A stretch of DNA of 64,000 nt from Vibrio sp. SCSIO 43136. GTDB lineage: Bacteria; Pseudomonadota; Gammaproteobacteria; Enterobacterales; Vibrionaceae. The position numbers were made by a program, and so were the translations under genes. The notes under the pieces were generated by a model. It saw only the letters and a list, made by a program, of their open reading frames with translations, made no database searches and had not been told where the DNA came from. The DNA is taken from assembly GCF_023716565.1 (NCBI RefSeq), contig NZ_CP071848.1:620001-684000 (forward strand). Reading direction: 5' to 3'. Positions 52,773 through 62,958 of this stretch are shown here, in pieces. How positions within the stretch are numbered: position 1 is the stretch's first letter; every line of letters starts with the position of its first letter.

Positions 52773-53231
52773 ATGACTAAAAAATTCATCATCACTTGGG
52801 ACAATATGCAGATGTATTGTCGTCAACTGGCTGAGCGCCAGATGCCCGCTGAACAGTGGAAAGGCATTATCGGTGTGAGCCGTGGCGGTCTTGTTCCTGC
52901 GGCTATCTTAGCGCGTGAACTTGGTATCCGTTATGTTGAAACGGTATGTATTTCTAGCTACGACCATGATCACCAGCGTGATATGACCGTGCTAAAAGCA
53001 CCAGAGGGAGATGGTGAAGGTTTCCTAATCGTAGATGACCTAGTCGACAGCGGTGACACTGCACGTAAACTGCGTGAAATGTACCCAGCAGCAAAACTTA
53101 TCACTGTATGTGCTAAGCCTGCGGGTGTTGATTTGGTTGACGATTACATTGTGGATATTCCACAAGAAACTTGGATCGAGCAGCCTTGGGATATGGAAAT
53201 TGCTTTCGTTGATCCAATCAACAAGAAGTAA
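52773..53231 (+). CDS. gpt: Xanthine-guanine phosphoribosyltransferase
   Basis: The ATG at 52773 gives 152 aa, equal to E. coli Gpt; an in-frame start 10 codons upstream is excluded. It transfers phosphoribose from PRPP to guanine, xanthine or hypoxanthine. [19 protein letters not shown] and the PRPP motif [20 protein letters not shown] are present. It lies downstream of a purine permease gene and upstream of frsA, as in E. coli (gpt-frsA-crl). Confidence 0.97.
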   Translation: MTKKFIITWDNMQMYCRQLAERQMPAEQWKGIIGVSRGGLVPAAILARELGIRYVETVCISSYDHDHQRDMTVLKAPEGDGEGFLIVDDLVDSGDTARKLREMYPAAKLITVCAKPAGVDLVDDYIVDIPQETWIEQPWDMEIAFVDPINKK

Positions 53232-53259
53232 TTTAGCCCAATCTCATTGAGCAAATTGA

Positions 53260-53289
53260 AAATGACCCTGCGATAGGGTCATTTTTTTT
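53260..53289 (+). terminator. Terminator after gpt
   Basis: AAATGACCCT-GCGAT-AGGGTCATTT followed by a run of T. Confidence 0.92.
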
Positions 53290-53327
53290 ATATCATTGTC
53301 AGATACAAGGAATGCCAAGAGTGGAAA

Positions 53328-54575
53328 ATGGCGGGATCAGACAATGTAAATCTTTCGGAAGTGCTGTTTGAGAAACACAAACAGGCGAAAGAAACTTCGC
53401 AATTAACTCAATATATGCCAACCAGCGTTGAGTTTTTGGATAAAAAGCGAGAAGAGCAAGGTTTTGCTTGGTATCGCAACTTACGCCGCCTGCAATGGGT
53501 ATGGCAAGGGCTCGATCCGATTGAACAAGAGTCGGTACTCTCTCGCATCGCCAGCTCAAATCACTCACGCACTGAAGATCAGTGGCTTGATACCGTGATG
53601 GGCTACCATTCTGGAAACTGGGCATTTGAGTGGACCAAGCTTGGGATGGCGCACCAAAAACAAGCGGTTGATAAAGAGGGCGATGAGGCAGCAGAGCAGT
53701 TTTTCAATGCATCGCTCTGTTATAGCATTGCCGGTTACCCACACCTCAAAAATGACAACTTAGCCATACAAGCGCAAACTCTAGCTAATGCTGCCTATCA
53801 AGAGGGAGCTAAACGTACCTCATACATTGTTAAGCAACTCTCGATCCCTTACCAAAACAAAAAAATCGTGGCTCATTTGCACCTAACCAGCACGGACAAA
53901 CCGCAACCTGTGGTCATTGTGAGTGCTGGTTTAGATAGTTTACAGACCGATTTGTGGCGGCTGTTTCGTGACTACCTGGCGAAAGAAGGCATTGCGATGT
54001 TAACCGTGGATATGCCATCCATCGGTCACAACTCCCATTGGAACTTGACCGAAGACTCTTCATGCCTGCATCAAGCGGTTCTAGAAGAGCTGCCAAACAT
54101 ACCTTGGGTGGATCATTTTAATGTTGCGCTGCTTGGTTTTCGTTTTGGCGGTAACGCCATGGTAAGGCTCTCTTTTCTTCAGCAATACAAGATAAAAGCG
54201 TGTGTCGCACTAGGTGCGCCAACTCACGATATTCTGTCTTCGGCAGAAAAGCTGAAGAATATGCCTAAGATGTATCTCGATGTGCTGGCATCTCGACTGG
54301 GAAAAACTGCCGTAGATATCCATAGTTTGGCGGGACAAATGCGGGCTTGGTCACTGAAAACTCAAGGTTTTTTAACCAGTCGACGAACGAAAGTGCCTAT
54401 TTTGGCGATTGGATTGGAAAACGACCCTGTGTGTCCTCATAGCGACAATCAGCTGGTGGCTATGTTTAGTGAAGGTGGTATGGCAAAGAAAATAAAAGCC
54501 AAAAATATTACTCAAGGATATGAGCAATCCCTCGATTTGGCGATTAAATGGCTGAAAGATGAACTATTTAGGTGA
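53328..54575 (+). CDS. frsA: FrsA family alpha/beta hydrolase (fermentation-respiration switch protein)
   Basis: The 415-aa protein is full length for FrsA/DUF1100 and starts MAGSDNVNLSEVLFEKHKQA. An N-terminal helical part (to about 165) precedes an alpha/beta hydrolase fold: VVIVSAGLDSLQTDLWRLFRDYLA, VALLGFRFGGNAMVRLSFLQ with a GFRFGG replacing the usual GxSxG, and VPILAIGLENDPVCPHSD. The replacement of the nucleophile Ser by Arg is also seen in FrsA relatives and makes classical hydrolysis unlikely. In Vibrio vulnificus FrsA was linked to pyruvate metabolism and to EIIA-Glc. It lies between gpt and crl. Confidence 0.93.
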   Translation: MAGSDNVNLSEVLFEKHKQAKETSQLTQYMPTSVEFLDKKREEQGFAWYRNLRRLQWVWQGLDPIEQESVLSRIASSNHSRTEDQWLDTVMGYHSGNWAFEWTKLGMAHQKQAVDKEGDEAAEQFFNASLCYSIAGYPHLKNDNLAIQAQTLANAAYQEGAKRTSYIVKQLSIPYQNKKIVAHLHLTSTDKPQPVVIVSAGLDSLQTDLWRLFRDYLAKEGIAMLTVDMPSIGHNSHWNLTEDSSCLHQAVLEELPNIPWVDHFNVALLGFRFGGNAMVRLSFLQQYKIKACVALGAPTHDILSSAEKLKNMPKMYLDVLASRLGKTAVDIHSLAGQMRAWSLKTQGFLTSRRTKVPILAIGLENDPVCPHSDNQLVAMFSEGGMAKKIKAKNITQGYEQSLDLAIKWLKDELFR

Positions 54576-54645
54576 CATCTAACCGAGCTTGGGTAAGGAT
54601 AATGTTATGCAGTTGTGAACTGTGCAGCCGAAAGGGAGATTCGAT

Positions 54646-55035
54646 ATGTCAGAAACTACACCGAGCCCAACTCATCACCGTTTACTCGCAACTTTTAAAG
54701 CGGTGGGGCCGTATTTAAGAGAGCCTTTATCGAGTGAAACATCGTATTTGTTCGACTGCTTATCAGTGTGTGTCGATGAAAAACAGTCACCGGAAGTTCG
54801 AGAATTCTGGGGCTGGTGGATGGAGTTTGAGCCAGAAGATAACGGTTTTACTGCCCGTTTCCGATTTGGTCTATATAACCAAGAAGGTGATTGGGTAGAG
54901 CAGGAGATCCCAGCTGAAGCCAAAGAAGAGGTGAATAAAACTCGAAACGCATTTGAAGACAAGCTCACCAAAGCTTTGAGTGACAAATTTGGGCTCTTCT
55001 ATCAGTTGCATGATGAGTCCACCGAGGCTTGTTAA
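54646..55035 (+). CDS. crl: Sigma-S activator Crl
   Basis: The start at ATG 54646 gives 129 aa, matching the Crl family; eight in-frame codons upstream are excluded. Crl binds RpoS and promotes holoenzyme formation. RLLATFKAVGPYLREPLSSE, CLSVCVDEKQSPEVREFWGW and FRFGLYNQEGDWVEQEI are family signatures. It follows frsA as in E. coli and is closed by a terminator. Confidence 0.95.
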   Translation: MSETTPSPTHHRLLATFKAVGPYLREPLSSETSYLFDCLSVCVDEKQSPEVREFWGWWMEFEPEDNGFTARFRFGLYNQEGDWVEQEIPAEAKEEVNKTRNAFEDKLTKALSDKFGLFYQLHDESTEAC

Positions 55036-55055
55036 ATAATCACTGTTTTCACCGT

Positions 55056-55081
55056 AAAAGGCGCTCTATAGCGCCTTTTTT
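55056..55081 (+). terminator. Terminator after crl
   Basis: AAAAGGCGCT-CTAT-AGCGCCTTTTTT. Confidence 0.9.
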
Positions 55082-55146
55082 GCTTGTTAAATGGCGTCTT
55101 CATTGCTAAAACATCCTTTCTTATTAGTTTTTGAATGACTGAGATA

Positions 55147-56274
55147 ATGAATCAAGGGAAAGTGACAAAGCCTCAAACCATAGTCGTGAAACTCGGCACT
55201 AGCGTACTGACAGGCGGTACGTCGGAGATTGACCGTGCTCATATGGTTGAACTCGTCCGCCAATGTGCGGCGCTCAAAAAACAAGGCCACTCGGTGGTAT
55301 TGGTTTCTTCTGGCGCAATTGCAGCTGGTCGTGAGCATCTTGGCTACCCCACACTTCCCAAATCTATGGCGAGCAAGCAGCTTCTAGCGGCCGTCGGTCA
55401 GAGCAAATTGATTCAAATCTGGGAATCTCTGTTTGATATCTACGGGATCAAAATTGGTCAGATGTTGCTGACTCGTGCTGATCTAGAAGATCGTGAACGC
55501 TTTCTTAACGCTCGCGACACCATCAATGCTTTAGTCGATAATGGCATCGTGCCTGTGGTCAATGAAAATGACGCCGTGGCGACCAGCGAGATTAAGGTCG
55601 GGGATAACGATAACTTATCTGCGCTAGTGGGAATTTTGTGCAGCGCCGATAAATTGCTGCTGCTGACCGATCAGCCGGGTCTTTTTACCGCCGACCCACG
55701 CAAAAATCCTAATGCGGAGTTGATCAAAGAAGTAAAAACCATCGACGACACCTTGCGTAAAATTGCAGGGGGGAGTGGCACGACCTTGGGTACTGGCGGC
55801 ATGGCAACTAAGTTGCAAGCGGCAGATATTGCCCGTCGCGCCGGAATCGAAGTGATTATCGCCGCAGGCAGTGGTGATAACGTGATTTTTGATAGCTTGA
55901 GTGATGACCCTCATGGCACGCGCTTCTTAGCTTTAGAAGAGTCGTTAGAGAACCGCAAACGTTGGATTCTCGCAGGCCCTTCCGCCAGCGGCGATATTGT
56001 GGTTGATGACGGCGCTGCCAATGCAGTTATTGGTAAAGGCAGTAGTTTGCTGGCGAAAGGCGTGGTTAAAGTGGCTGGCAGTTTCGCCCGCGGTGAAGTG
56101 GCCAAAGTGTGTAACAAGCAAGGTCAGCTCATCGCCAAAGGCATCAGCAGCTATTCAAGTGACGACTTAACAAAAATCGTCGGTAAACACAGTAAAGATA
56201 TTGGTTCGATCCTCGGCTATGAATATGGCGCTGAAGTGATCCACCGCGACGATTTAGTCGTTATTCAAGATTAG
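55147..56274 (+). CDS. proB: Glutamate 5-kinase
   Basis: The start at ATG 55147 ([20 protein letters not shown]) is preferred because GAG lies 4 bp upstream; an in-frame ATG at 55135 would add four residues. The 375-aa enzyme phosphorylates glutamate in the first step of proline synthesis. The amino-acid kinase domain (1-255) carries [35 protein letters not shown] and [12 protein letters not shown]. The PUA domain follows at about 280-365. proA lies 10 bp downstream, forming the proBA operon. Confidence 0.96.
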   Translation: MNQGKVTKPQTIVVKLGTSVLTGGTSEIDRAHMVELVRQCAALKKQGHSVVLVSSGAIAAGREHLGYPTLPKSMASKQLLAAVGQSKLIQIWESLFDIYGIKIGQMLLTRADLEDRERFLNARDTINALVDNGIVPVVNENDAVATSEIKVGDNDNLSALVGILCSADKLLLLTDQPGLFTADPRKNPNAELIKEVKTIDDTLRKIAGGSGTTLGTGGMATKLQAADIARRAGIEVIIAAGSGDNVIFDSLSDDPHGTRFLALEESLENRKRWILAGPSASGDIVVDDGAANAVIGKGSSLLAKGVVKVAGSFARGEVAKVCNKQGQLIAKGISSYSSDDLTKIVGKHSKDIGSILGYEYGAEVIHRDDLVVIQD

Positions 56275-56284
56275 GAATTAGGAC

Positions 56285-57541
56285 ATGGATAAGACAATGG
56301 ATTTGACCCAAATGGGTGTTGCTGCCAAAGAGGCGGCATTTAGTTTAGCTACGGCTTCAACAGCACAAAAAAATGCAGCACTGGCGACAATTGCCGATGA
56401 GTTAGAAGCCAATTTAGAGGTGATTCTAGAGGCAAACCAGAAAGACCTTCAAGCCGCACGTGAGTCAGGTATGGGCGAAGCACTACTGGACCGATTGATG
56501 CTTAATGAGCAGCGTTTAGCCTCAATAGCTGGCGATGTTCGAAATGTTATCAGCCTAGATGATCCTGTCGGCAGCGAGCTGGATAGTAAGGTGCTGGAAA
56601 ATGGCATGGCGCTCTCTCGCCGTCGTGTTCCACTGGGTGTGGTTGGCGTGATCTACGAAGCTCGCCCAAACGTTACCATTGATATCGCAGCACTATGTTT
56701 GAAAACAGGTAATGCGAGTATTTTGCGTGGTGGTCGTGAAACTTTCCATTCCAACATGGAATTGGTCAAAGTAATTCAAACCGCACTGGAAAAGTCTGGC
56801 TTGCCACAAGCTTCAGTTCAATACATTGAAAAACCTGACCGTGAGTTGGTGTCTCAACTGCTTAAACTCGACGAATATGTGGATATGATCATCCCTCGTG
56901 GTGGTGCAGGTCTGCATAAAATGTGTAAAGAGAACAGTAACATTCCTGTCATCATTGGCGGTTTTGGTATCTCACATATCTTTGTCGATGAAAGCGCTGA
57001 TTTAGATAAGAGTGTTGATTTGGTTGAGAACTCGAAAGTGCAGCGTCCTTCGGCGTGCAATGCACTTGATACTCTGCTGGTTCATGAAAAAATTGCATCG
57101 AGCTTCCTAGCCAAAATAGCCGATCGCTTTGCAGATAAAGTTGAGCTGGTCGCAGAGCCAAAAGCGAAGCAAATTCTTGGTGATAAAGCACGAGATGCAC
57201 AAGAAGGTGATTTTGATACAGAATGGCTGGCTTACATTTTAGGTGTTAAGGTCGTTACAGATGTCACTGAAGCGATTGATCATATGCGAGTACATAATGC
57301 GAGTCACTCAGATGCGATCATGACTGATAGCTTAGTTAACGCTGAGCTTTTCATTAATTCAGTAGGCAGTGCTGCGGTTTACGTGAATGCTTCAACACGC
57401 TTTACTGATGGTGCTCAATTTGGTTTGGGCGCAGAAGTTGCGGTCTCTACACAAAAGCTACACGCCCGTGGCCCAATGGGTTTAGAAGAGCTGACCAGCT
57501 ACAAATGGGTCGGTAAAGCTAACTACTTGGCGCGTAGTTAA
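56285..57541 (+). CDS. proA: Gamma-glutamyl phosphate reductase
   Basis: The 418-aa NADPH-dependent aldehyde-dehydrogenase-like enzyme makes glutamate semialdehyde. ATG 56285 follows AGGA at eight bases. Motifs are [32 protein letters not shown], the active-site [16 protein letters not shown] (Cys) and [20 protein letters not shown]. It is the second gene of proBA and is followed by a terminator. Confidence 0.97.
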   Translation: MDKTMDLTQMGVAAKEAAFSLATASTAQKNAALATIADELEANLEVILEANQKDLQAARESGMGEALLDRLMLNEQRLASIAGDVRNVISLDDPVGSELDSKVLENGMALSRRRVPLGVVGVIYEARPNVTIDIAALCLKTGNASILRGGRETFHSNMELVKVIQTALEKSGLPQASVQYIEKPDRELVSQLLKLDEYVDMIIPRGGAGLHKMCKENSNIPVIIGGFGISHIFVDESADLDKSVDLVENSKVQRPSACNALDTLLVHEKIASSFLAKIADRFADKVELVAEPKAKQILGDKARDAQEGDFDTEWLAYILGVKVVTDVTEAIDHMRVHNASHSDAIMTDSLVNAELFINSVGSAAVYVNASTRFTDGAQFGLGAEVAVSTQKLHARGPMGLEELTSYKWVGKANYLARS

Positions 57542-57564
57542 CAAAAATCTCGATTAAAGTCGTG

Positions 57565-57589
57565 AAAGGGCTCGCTTGAGCCCTTTTTT
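57565..57589 (+). terminator. Terminator after proA
   Basis: AAAGGGCTC-GCTT-GAGCCCTTTTTT. Confidence 0.9.
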
Positions 57590-57646
57590 ATTTTCCTTCA
57601 TTTAGTGCTTTCCGTTACACTGATACCAATTGATAAGGGAGGCGAT

Positions 57647-58096
57647 ATGCATTGTCCATTTTGTTCAGAAAATGACACTAAAGTCATTGACTCACGTTTA
57701 GTTGCAGACGGTCATCAAGTACGCCGTCGCCGCCAATGTTTGGCGTGTAATGAGCGTTTTACCACTTTTGAAACCGCAGAATTAGTGATGCCAAAAGTGA
57801 TTAAATCGAATGGAAATCGTGAGCCTTTCAATGAAGACAAAATGGTGGGCGGTTTCCACCGAGCGCTGGAGAAGCGCCCAGTAAGTGAAGACGCTATTGA
57901 GCTTGCAATCAGCACCATCAAATCTCAGTTACGTGCCACGGGTGAGCGAGAAGTTCCGAGTGAAATGGTGGGTAATCTGGTGATGGATCAGCTCAAAGAA
58001 CTGGATAAAGTTGCCTACATCCGTTTTGCCTCTGTGTACCGAAGCTTTGAAGATATTCGAGAGTTTGGTGAAGAAATCGCTAAGTTGGAAGATTGA
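57647..58096 (+). CDS. nrdR: Transcriptional repressor NrdR
   Basis: The start at ATG 57647 ([17 protein letters not shown]), behind GGGAGGCGAT, gives 149 aa. The N-terminal zinc ribbon (CPFC...CLAC, residues 3-34) binds DNA, and the ATP-cone (about 46-136) senses dATP/ATP to repress ribonucleotide reductase genes. The next gene, ribD, overlaps the stop codon by one base. nrdR heads the riboflavin operon in most gammaproteobacteria. Confidence 0.97.
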   Translation: MHCPFCSENDTKVIDSRLVADGHQVRRRRQCLACNERFTTFETAELVMPKVIKSNGNREPFNEDKMVGGFHRALEKRPVSEDAIELAISTIKSQLRATGEREVPSEMVGNLVMDQLKELDKVAYIRFASVYRSFEDIREFGEEIAKLED

Positions 58097-59190
58097 TGAG
58101 CTTTACTCCTTTTGATCACCAAATGATGCAGCGAGCGCTAAAGCTCGCTCACAAGGCCCCTTACACCACAGCGCCGAATCCACAAGTTGGCTGTGTGATC
58201 ACCCAAGGTGAAACCATTGTTGGGGAAGGGTTTCATTATCGAGCAGGCGAGCCACACGCCGAAGTGTTTGCTTTAAGGCAAGCTGGTGATAATGCCCAAG
58301 GTGCCACTGCTTATGTGACCCTTGAACCTTGCTCTCATTATGGTTTGACACCGCCATGTGCCGAGGCGCTGGTGAAAGCTAAAGTGGCAAAAGTTATCTG
58401 CGCAATGCAAGACCCTAACCCTAAGGTTGCTGGCCGCGGTATCAACATCTTGAGGCAAGCTGGCATTGAGGTGGAAGTCGGACTACTTGAGGCCGATGCT
58501 AACGCCGTCAACCCGGCGTTTATCAGCCAGATGACTCGCAAACGTCCTTTTGTTCAGCTAAAACTGGCGGCCAGCCTAGACGGTCAAACCGCTTTGTCTA
58601 ATGGCGAAAGCAAATGGATAACTTCCGCAGCTGCTCGCCAAGACGTGCAACGTTATCGAGCCCAATCGGGTGCGATTTTATCAACCAGCCAAACCGTGAT
58701 TGCCGATAATGCCAGTTTAAATGTGCGCTGGCATGACTTACCTGCCAGCGTTCAAGAACAGTACCCAGAGCAAGAACTAAGACAACCCGCTCGCATCATA
58801 TTAGACCGCCGCAACCAACTTACCCCTGAACTGGCTTTGTTCCAGCAATCAGGCGAGGTGTTAACCGTTGGAGAACAAGGCAATATCCAAATTGCTGCCG
58901 ATGAGAATGGCTTTGACCTAACATCGCTACTTGAATCTTTGTCTAAGCAGCACAATATAAATCACTTGTGGGTAGAAGCTGGTGCGACACTGGCGACAAG
59001 TTTCATTCAAGCTGGCCTGGTCGATGAGCTTATTCTCTATTTGGCCCCTAAACTGATGGGGGGCGATGGCCGAGGCGTATTAGCAGCACTTGGGCTTGAG
59101 CAAATGTCACAAGCGATAGAGCTTGAGATCAAAGATACACGAATGGTGGGAAGTGACATTCGCATCATCGCAACACTAAAGCAGAAATAG
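58096..59190 (+). CDS. ribD: Bifunctional riboflavin deaminase/reductase RibD
   Basis: The 364-aa enzyme begins at ATG 58096, which overlaps the nrdR stop (TGATG). The N-terminal deaminase (about 1-145) has PHAEVFALRQ and PCSHYGLTPPC zinc ligands; the C-terminal NADPH reductase (about 150-362) has VQLKLAASLDGQTALSNGES and LWVEAGATLATSFI. It converts the pyrimidine intermediate in riboflavin synthesis. ribE follows after 3 bp. Confidence 0.96.
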   Translation: MSFTPFDHQMMQRALKLAHKAPYTTAPNPQVGCVITQGETIVGEGFHYRAGEPHAEVFALRQAGDNAQGATAYVTLEPCSHYGLTPPCAEALVKAKVAKVICAMQDPNPKVAGRGINILRQAGIEVEVGLLEADANAVNPAFISQMTRKRPFVQLKLAASLDGQTALSNGESKWITSAAARQDVQRYRAQSGAILSTSQTVIADNASLNVRWHDLPASVQEQYPEQELRQPARIILDRRNQLTPELALFQQSGEVLTVGEQGNIQIAADENGFDLTSLLESLSKQHNINHLWVEAGATLATSFIQAGLVDELILYLAPKLMGGDGRGVLAALGLEQMSQAIELEIKDTRMVGSDIRIIATLKQK

Positions 59191-59193
59191 ATT

Positions 59194-59847
59194 ATGTTTA
59201 CCGGAATTGTAGAGGCCGTTGGCCGCTTAAAAGCGATCACGCCTAAAGGCGAAGACATCACAGTAACCGTTGATGCGGGCAAGCTGGATATGAGTGACGT
59301 ACAGCTTGGCGATAGCATTGCGACCAATGGTGTGTGTTTGACGGTTACCAGTTTTGATAGCACCAGCTACAGTGCAGACCTATCTCTAGAAACGTTAAAG
59401 AAAACTGGCTTTGCCACTTACCAAGTGGGTGATGCGGTCAATTTAGAGAAAGCTATGCTTCCAACCACTCGTTTTGGTGGACATATCGTGTCGGGTCACG
59501 TGGATTGCGTAGGTGAAATCGTTGAACGTAATCAAGTTGGCCGCTCTATCGAGTTTTGGGTGGAGATGCCAGAAAACCTCACAAAATATGTCGCAGAAAA
59601 AGGCTCTATCACAGTTGATGGTATTAGCTTAACCGTCAATGATCTGCGCAAGAATGCATTCAAACTGACGATTGTGCCTCACACTAGCAGTGAAACCACC
59701 ATCGACAACTTTAACGTGGGCCGTAAGGTAAACTTGGAAGTCGACGTATTAGCTCGCTATATGGAACGTCTATTACAAGGCCAACAGCAATCAGCGCCTG
59801 AGTCATCCATTACAATGGAATTCTTACAACAAAACGGCTTTGCATAA
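59194..59847 (+). CDS. ribE: Riboflavin synthase alpha subunit
   Basis: The 217-aa enzyme starts MFTGIVEAVGRLKAITP, and the two lumazine-binding halves are homologous (second begins near 98, FGGHIVSGHVDCVGEI). It dismutates 6,7-dimethyl-8-ribityllumazine to riboflavin. It follows ribD by 3 bp and precedes ribB by 44 bp. Confidence 0.96.
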   Translation: MFTGIVEAVGRLKAITPKGEDITVTVDAGKLDMSDVQLGDSIATNGVCLTVTSFDSTSYSADLSLETLKKTGFATYQVGDAVNLEKAMLPTTRFGGHIVSGHVDCVGEIVERNQVGRSIEFWVEMPENLTKYVAEKGSITVDGISLTVNDLRKNAFKLTIVPHTSSETTIDNFNVGRKVNLEVDVLARYMERLLQGQQQSAPESSITMEFLQQNGFA

Positions 59848-59891
59848 GCACAAAGTCATTAAAGCCCTAACAAGCACCGAAAGGAAAAACC

Positions 59892-61001
59892 ATGCCAATC
59901 AGCACTCCACAAGAAATTATTGAAGACATTCGCCTAGGTAAAATGGTTGTCCTAATGGACGACGAAGACCGTGAAAATGAAGGTGATTTGATCATGGCGG
60001 CGGAGCACGTAACGCCAGAAGCAATCAACTTTATGGCGATGTATGGCCGTGGTTTGATTTGTCTAACCATGACCAAAGAGCGCTGTGAAAAGCTTGGCCT
60101 TCCACCAATGGTTCAAGACAACAACGCACAATACACCACAAACTTTACGGTATCGATTGAAGCTGCTGAGGGCGTGACGACTGGTATTTCTGCGGCAGAC
60201 CGTGCTATCACAGTGCAAGCGGCAGTAGCAAAAGATGCTAAAGCAGCGGACTTGGTACAACCGGGTCATATCTTCCCTCTTGCTGCGCAAGAAGGCGGTG
60301 TGTTAACTCGCGCAGGTCATACGGAAGCAGGTTGTGATTTGGCTCGTTTAGCGGGTTGTGAGCCAGCATCGGTGATTGTTGAGATCCTAAATGAAGATGG
60401 CACTATGGCTCGTCGTCCTGATCTAGAAATCTTTGCTGAAAAGCACGATATCAAGTTGGGTACGATTGCTGATCTTATTGAGTACCGTAACAACACTGAA
60501 ACGACTATCGAGCGTGTAGCGAAAAGTAAACTACCAACCGAGTTCGGTGAGTTTGACCTAATCACCTACCGTGACACCATCGACAATCAAATCCATTACG
60601 CACTGCAAAAGCCAGTGAAAGGTGATGAAGCACCGTTAGTTCGTGTTCATCTGCAAGATACTTTTACCGATATCCTGCATTCTGACCGTAGCGCTGAGCG
60701 CAGCTGGACATTGCCAAAAGCGATGGAAAAAATCAGCCAAGAGGGCGGCGTTCTAGTTATTTTGGGTAACGAAGAATCAACGGATTACATCGTACACAAA
60801 GTGAAGATGTTTGAAGCACAAGATAAAGGCGAAGCGCCAACCATGGCGAAGAAACAAGGTACGTCACGCCGCGTTGGTGTGGGCTCGCAGATCCTACAAG
60901 ATTTGGGTATCCACGATATGCGCTTGCTATCGTCTAGCGAAAAACGTTATCACGCACTGGGCGGTTTTGGCCTAAATGTGACTGAATACGTTTGTGAATA
61001 A
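59892..61001 (+). CDS. ribB: 3,4-dihydroxy-2-butanone-4-phosphate synthase with degenerate GTP cyclohydrolase II-like domain
   Basis: The 369-aa protein has an N-terminal RibB domain (1-200: [36 protein letters not shown]). A C-terminal GCHII-like domain (about 208-365) reads [16 protein letters not shown] where active RibA has the Cys-rich zinc site; the zinc cysteines are absent. It is therefore a RibBX type with RibB activity only, and GTP cyclohydrolase II must come from ribA elsewhere. It is in the rib operon and followed by a terminator. Confidence 0.93.
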   Translation: MPISTPQEIIEDIRLGKMVVLMDDEDRENEGDLIMAAEHVTPEAINFMAMYGRGLICLTMTKERCEKLGLPPMVQDNNAQYTTNFTVSIEAAEGVTTGISAADRAITVQAAVAKDAKAADLVQPGHIFPLAAQEGGVLTRAGHTEAGCDLARLAGCEPASVIVEILNEDGTMARRPDLEIFAEKHDIKLGTIADLIEYRNNTETTIERVAKSKLPTEFGEFDLITYRDTIDNQIHYALQKPVKGDEAPLVRVHLQDTFTDILHSDRSAERSWTLPKAMEKISQEGGVLVILGNEESTDYIVHKVKMFEAQDKGEAPTMAKKQGTSRRVGVGSQILQDLGIHDMRLLSSSEKRYHALGGFGLNVTEYVCE

Positions 61002-61020
61002 TCACAAAGACTAGATGTGA

Positions 61021-61050
61021 AAAGGGCTTGCCAGTGGCAAGCCCTTTTTA
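61021..61050. terminator. Bidirectional terminator between ribB and the EamA gene
   Basis: AAAAGGGCTTGCC-AGT-GGCAAGCCCTTTTT between convergent genes. Confidence 0.9.
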
Positions 61051-61061
61051 TAGATATCGAT

Positions 61062-61982
61062 TTAAGCTGTTACCGGTTTGGGCGCTCGCTCTGCTCGGTT
61101 GAGTGCGAAGTTAGCAATCAGCAGTGTTGCGCCGCCAAGCATTTGCAGTGGTGTTAGAACAAAGTCTAATACTAACCAGTTGACCATCGCTGCCATGACC
61201 GGAAAACACATCTCTGCCAGCGCCGAGTAGTGTGAAGGTACTTTTTGCAGCCCTTTATAGTAAAGGTACATACCGAGTAGACCAGATAGCACCACCATGG
61301 CCGCAATGCTGCTGGCGTTTGAGGCGTCGAGTGGGGTGTATTGGCTTGGGTTCATCGCCAGCCAAGGCGCAATGACAATAAAACCGAAGATGAATCGGCC
61401 GCCCATGATTTGTGGTTGTGATAGCCCTTGATTGCTCAACTTCTTACCAAATACGGTACTAGAGCCCCAAGCTACGACAGCAGTGAGCGCAAGTGCGTAA
61501 CCAAGGATCTTGGCTTCGATCGCTGGGTTGTAATGCCATTGAGACTGTTCAAATAGGGCCATCACTTCTTCACCGATCAGTAAGATGCTACCAATGAGGC
61601 ATAGGCTGGCGTAGCCATAAAACTTGGGGCCAATTTTTTCTTTTAGCACCACGGCTGCTAGCGTAATGGCCACCAAAGGTTGTAGCTTTTGCAGCAAAAT
61701 CACCAAAGTCGGATTCATCATTGAAAAGGCTTGAGTAAAGCTGAGCGTGCCAATCGCCGAGCCAAAACCGCCAATCACCAAAAAGCTCAACCAAGTGTTG
61801 CGATTAATTGGAGATTTGATGCCTTTGAAGCGCCAAAAGCTTATCAGCAAGGTGGCCAGTATTAGCTGTTCGGTAGCGACAATCGTGGTTGCACTTACCC
61901 CTTGAGAGAGCAGTGGATAACGAAAAAGTGTATCTATAGCCCACAAAGTCATTGCGGCTAGAATGTAGTAAGTTCCTGTCAC
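61062..61982 (-). CDS. EamA/DMT-family permease behind an FMN riboswitch, probable flavin-related importer
   Basis: The 306-aa protein has ten predicted transmembrane helices in two EamA repeats (MTGTYYILAAMTLWAIDTLF; second repeat from about 155, ILGYALALTAVVAWGSSTVF). Its mRNA leader on the minus strand carries an FMN riboswitch followed by an attenuator, so expression should fall when FMN is plentiful. The RibN group of EamA proteins imports riboflavin, which fits this context. I assign function from the riboswitch; the sequence does not define the substrate. The start follows AAGAGGATTTCCC and is GTG or ATG in MTGTYYIL. Confidence 0.75.
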   Translation of the reverse strand: MTGTYYILAAMTLWAIDTLFRYPLLSQGVSATTIVATEQLILATLLISFWRFKGIKSPINRNTWLSFLVIGGFGSAIGTLSFTQAFSMMNPTLVILLQKLQPLVAITLAAVVLKEKIGPKFYGYASLCLIGSILLIGEEVMALFEQSQWHYNPAIEAKILGYALALTAVVAWGSSTVFGKKLSNQGLSQPQIMGGRFIFGFIVIAPWLAMNPSQYTPLDASNASSIAAMVVLSGLLGMYLYYKGLQKVPSHYSALAEMCFPVMAAMVNWLVLDFVLTPLQMLGGATLLIANFALNRAERAPKPVTA

Positions 61983-62137
61983 GGGAAATCCTCTTAAAAA
62001 TTTAAAAAGTAGTGACAGGGCATTGAAGGAAGAGAAACCTCAGGCATACGCACGCACAACCCCACTACTGAGCAAGCCCAATAGTGTTGTTTTTCGCACT
62101 GCCTGAAAAAGAGCGCTTTAAAAAGCTCTCTTGTAAC
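61983..62137 (-). promoter_or_regulatory. Riboswitch expression platform and leader of the EamA gene
   Basis: On the minus strand the aptamer is followed by AGAGAGC-N8-GCGCTCT and TTTTT (62132-62107), a 7-bp stem with one mismatch, a transcription attenuator. The remaining 120 nt to the gene shows no ORF. The aptamer end can pair alternatively with this stem only after folding analysis. Confidence 0.55.
62107..62132 (-). terminator. Attenuator terminator downstream of the FMN aptamer
   Basis: Stem AGAGAGC/GCGCTCT with one A-G mismatch, loop of eight bases, followed by TTTTT. Position directly after the aptamer points to transcriptional attenuation by FMN. Confidence 0.65.
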
Positions 62138-62281
62138 TTCTTTCATCCGGACTATGACCGTCGGCTCAGGTATTTGACCTGATCTGCTAGACCCAAAGTA
62201 ACAGTACTACCTTGGCGCTCGTGGGCTCTCATGTTCAAAGACATGACTACCACCGGTGAGGAATTCCACCTCGCCCTGAAG
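62138..62281 (-). promoter_or_regulatory. FMN riboswitch (RFN element)
   Basis: The minus strand from 62281 reads CTTCAGGGCGAGGTGGAATT, then CCTCACCGGTGGTAGTC, a variable arm with ACATGAGAGCCCACGAGCG, then GGTCAAATACCTGAGCCGAC and GGTCATAGTCCGGATGAAAG ending AAG. These blocks follow the RFN consensus in order and the length of 144 nt is normal. It controls the EamA gene downstream on the minus strand and is oriented away from ribH. Confidence 0.93.
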
Positions 62282-62487
62282 TTTTGTTCCAACAATTGAC
62301 TCATTTCTTTGGAATGAGAAGTGAGAAATTGTCGGTAACTTGTTCACACTAAAATAATTAGAGTATTGATTCAAGTTTGAACAGGCTTTGTAGCGAAGGA
62401 AGTGGGATATTTTTAATAGATATATGTCACAAACTTGTGCTAGAATCCGCCAGTTCTCACTTGATGCAAATAGTTAAAGGAAGGCTT

Positions 62488-62958
62488 ATGAAAGTGATCG
62501 AGGGTGGTTTCCCGGCTCCAAATGCAAAAATTGCTATCGTTATTTCTCGTTTTAATAGTTTTATTAACGAAAGCCTGCTGTCGGGTGCAATCGATACTTT
62601 GAAGCGTCACGGCCAGGTTAGCGAAGACAACATTACTGTTGTTCGTTGTCCAGGTGCTGTTGAATTACCACTAGTAGCGCAGCGCGTTGCTAAGACTGGT
62701 AAATATGATGCGATTGTATCTCTAGGTACAGTTATCCGTGGTGGTACACCTCATTTTGACTATGTATGTAGTGAATGTAACAAGGGTCTAGCACAAGTTT
62801 CTCTGGAATACTCTCTTCCAGTAGCATTTGGTGTGCTAACTGTTGATACGATTGACCAAGCTATCGAACGCGCAGGAACCAAGGCTGGTAATAAAGGTGC
62901 AGAGGCTGCACTAAGCGCGCTAGAAATGATTAACGTTCTATCTGAAATTGATTCCTAA
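62488..62958 (+). CDS. ribH: 6,7-dimethyl-8-ribityllumazine synthase
   Basis: The start at ATG 62488 is preceded by AAGGAAGGCTT; 37 in-frame codons upstream are excluded. The 156-aa enzyme assembles as an icosahedral or decameric lumazine synthase: [48 protein letters not shown] and [20 protein letters not shown]. It works between the ribD/ribB products and ribE. It overlaps nusB by one base. Confidence 0.97.
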   Translation: MKVIEGGFPAPNAKIAIVISRFNSFINESLLSGAIDTLKRHGQVSEDNITVVRCPGAVELPLVAQRVAKTGKYDAIVSLGTVIRGGTPHFDYVCSECNKGLAQVSLEYSLPVAFGVLTVDTIDQAIERAGTKAGNKGAEAALSALEMINVLSEIDS

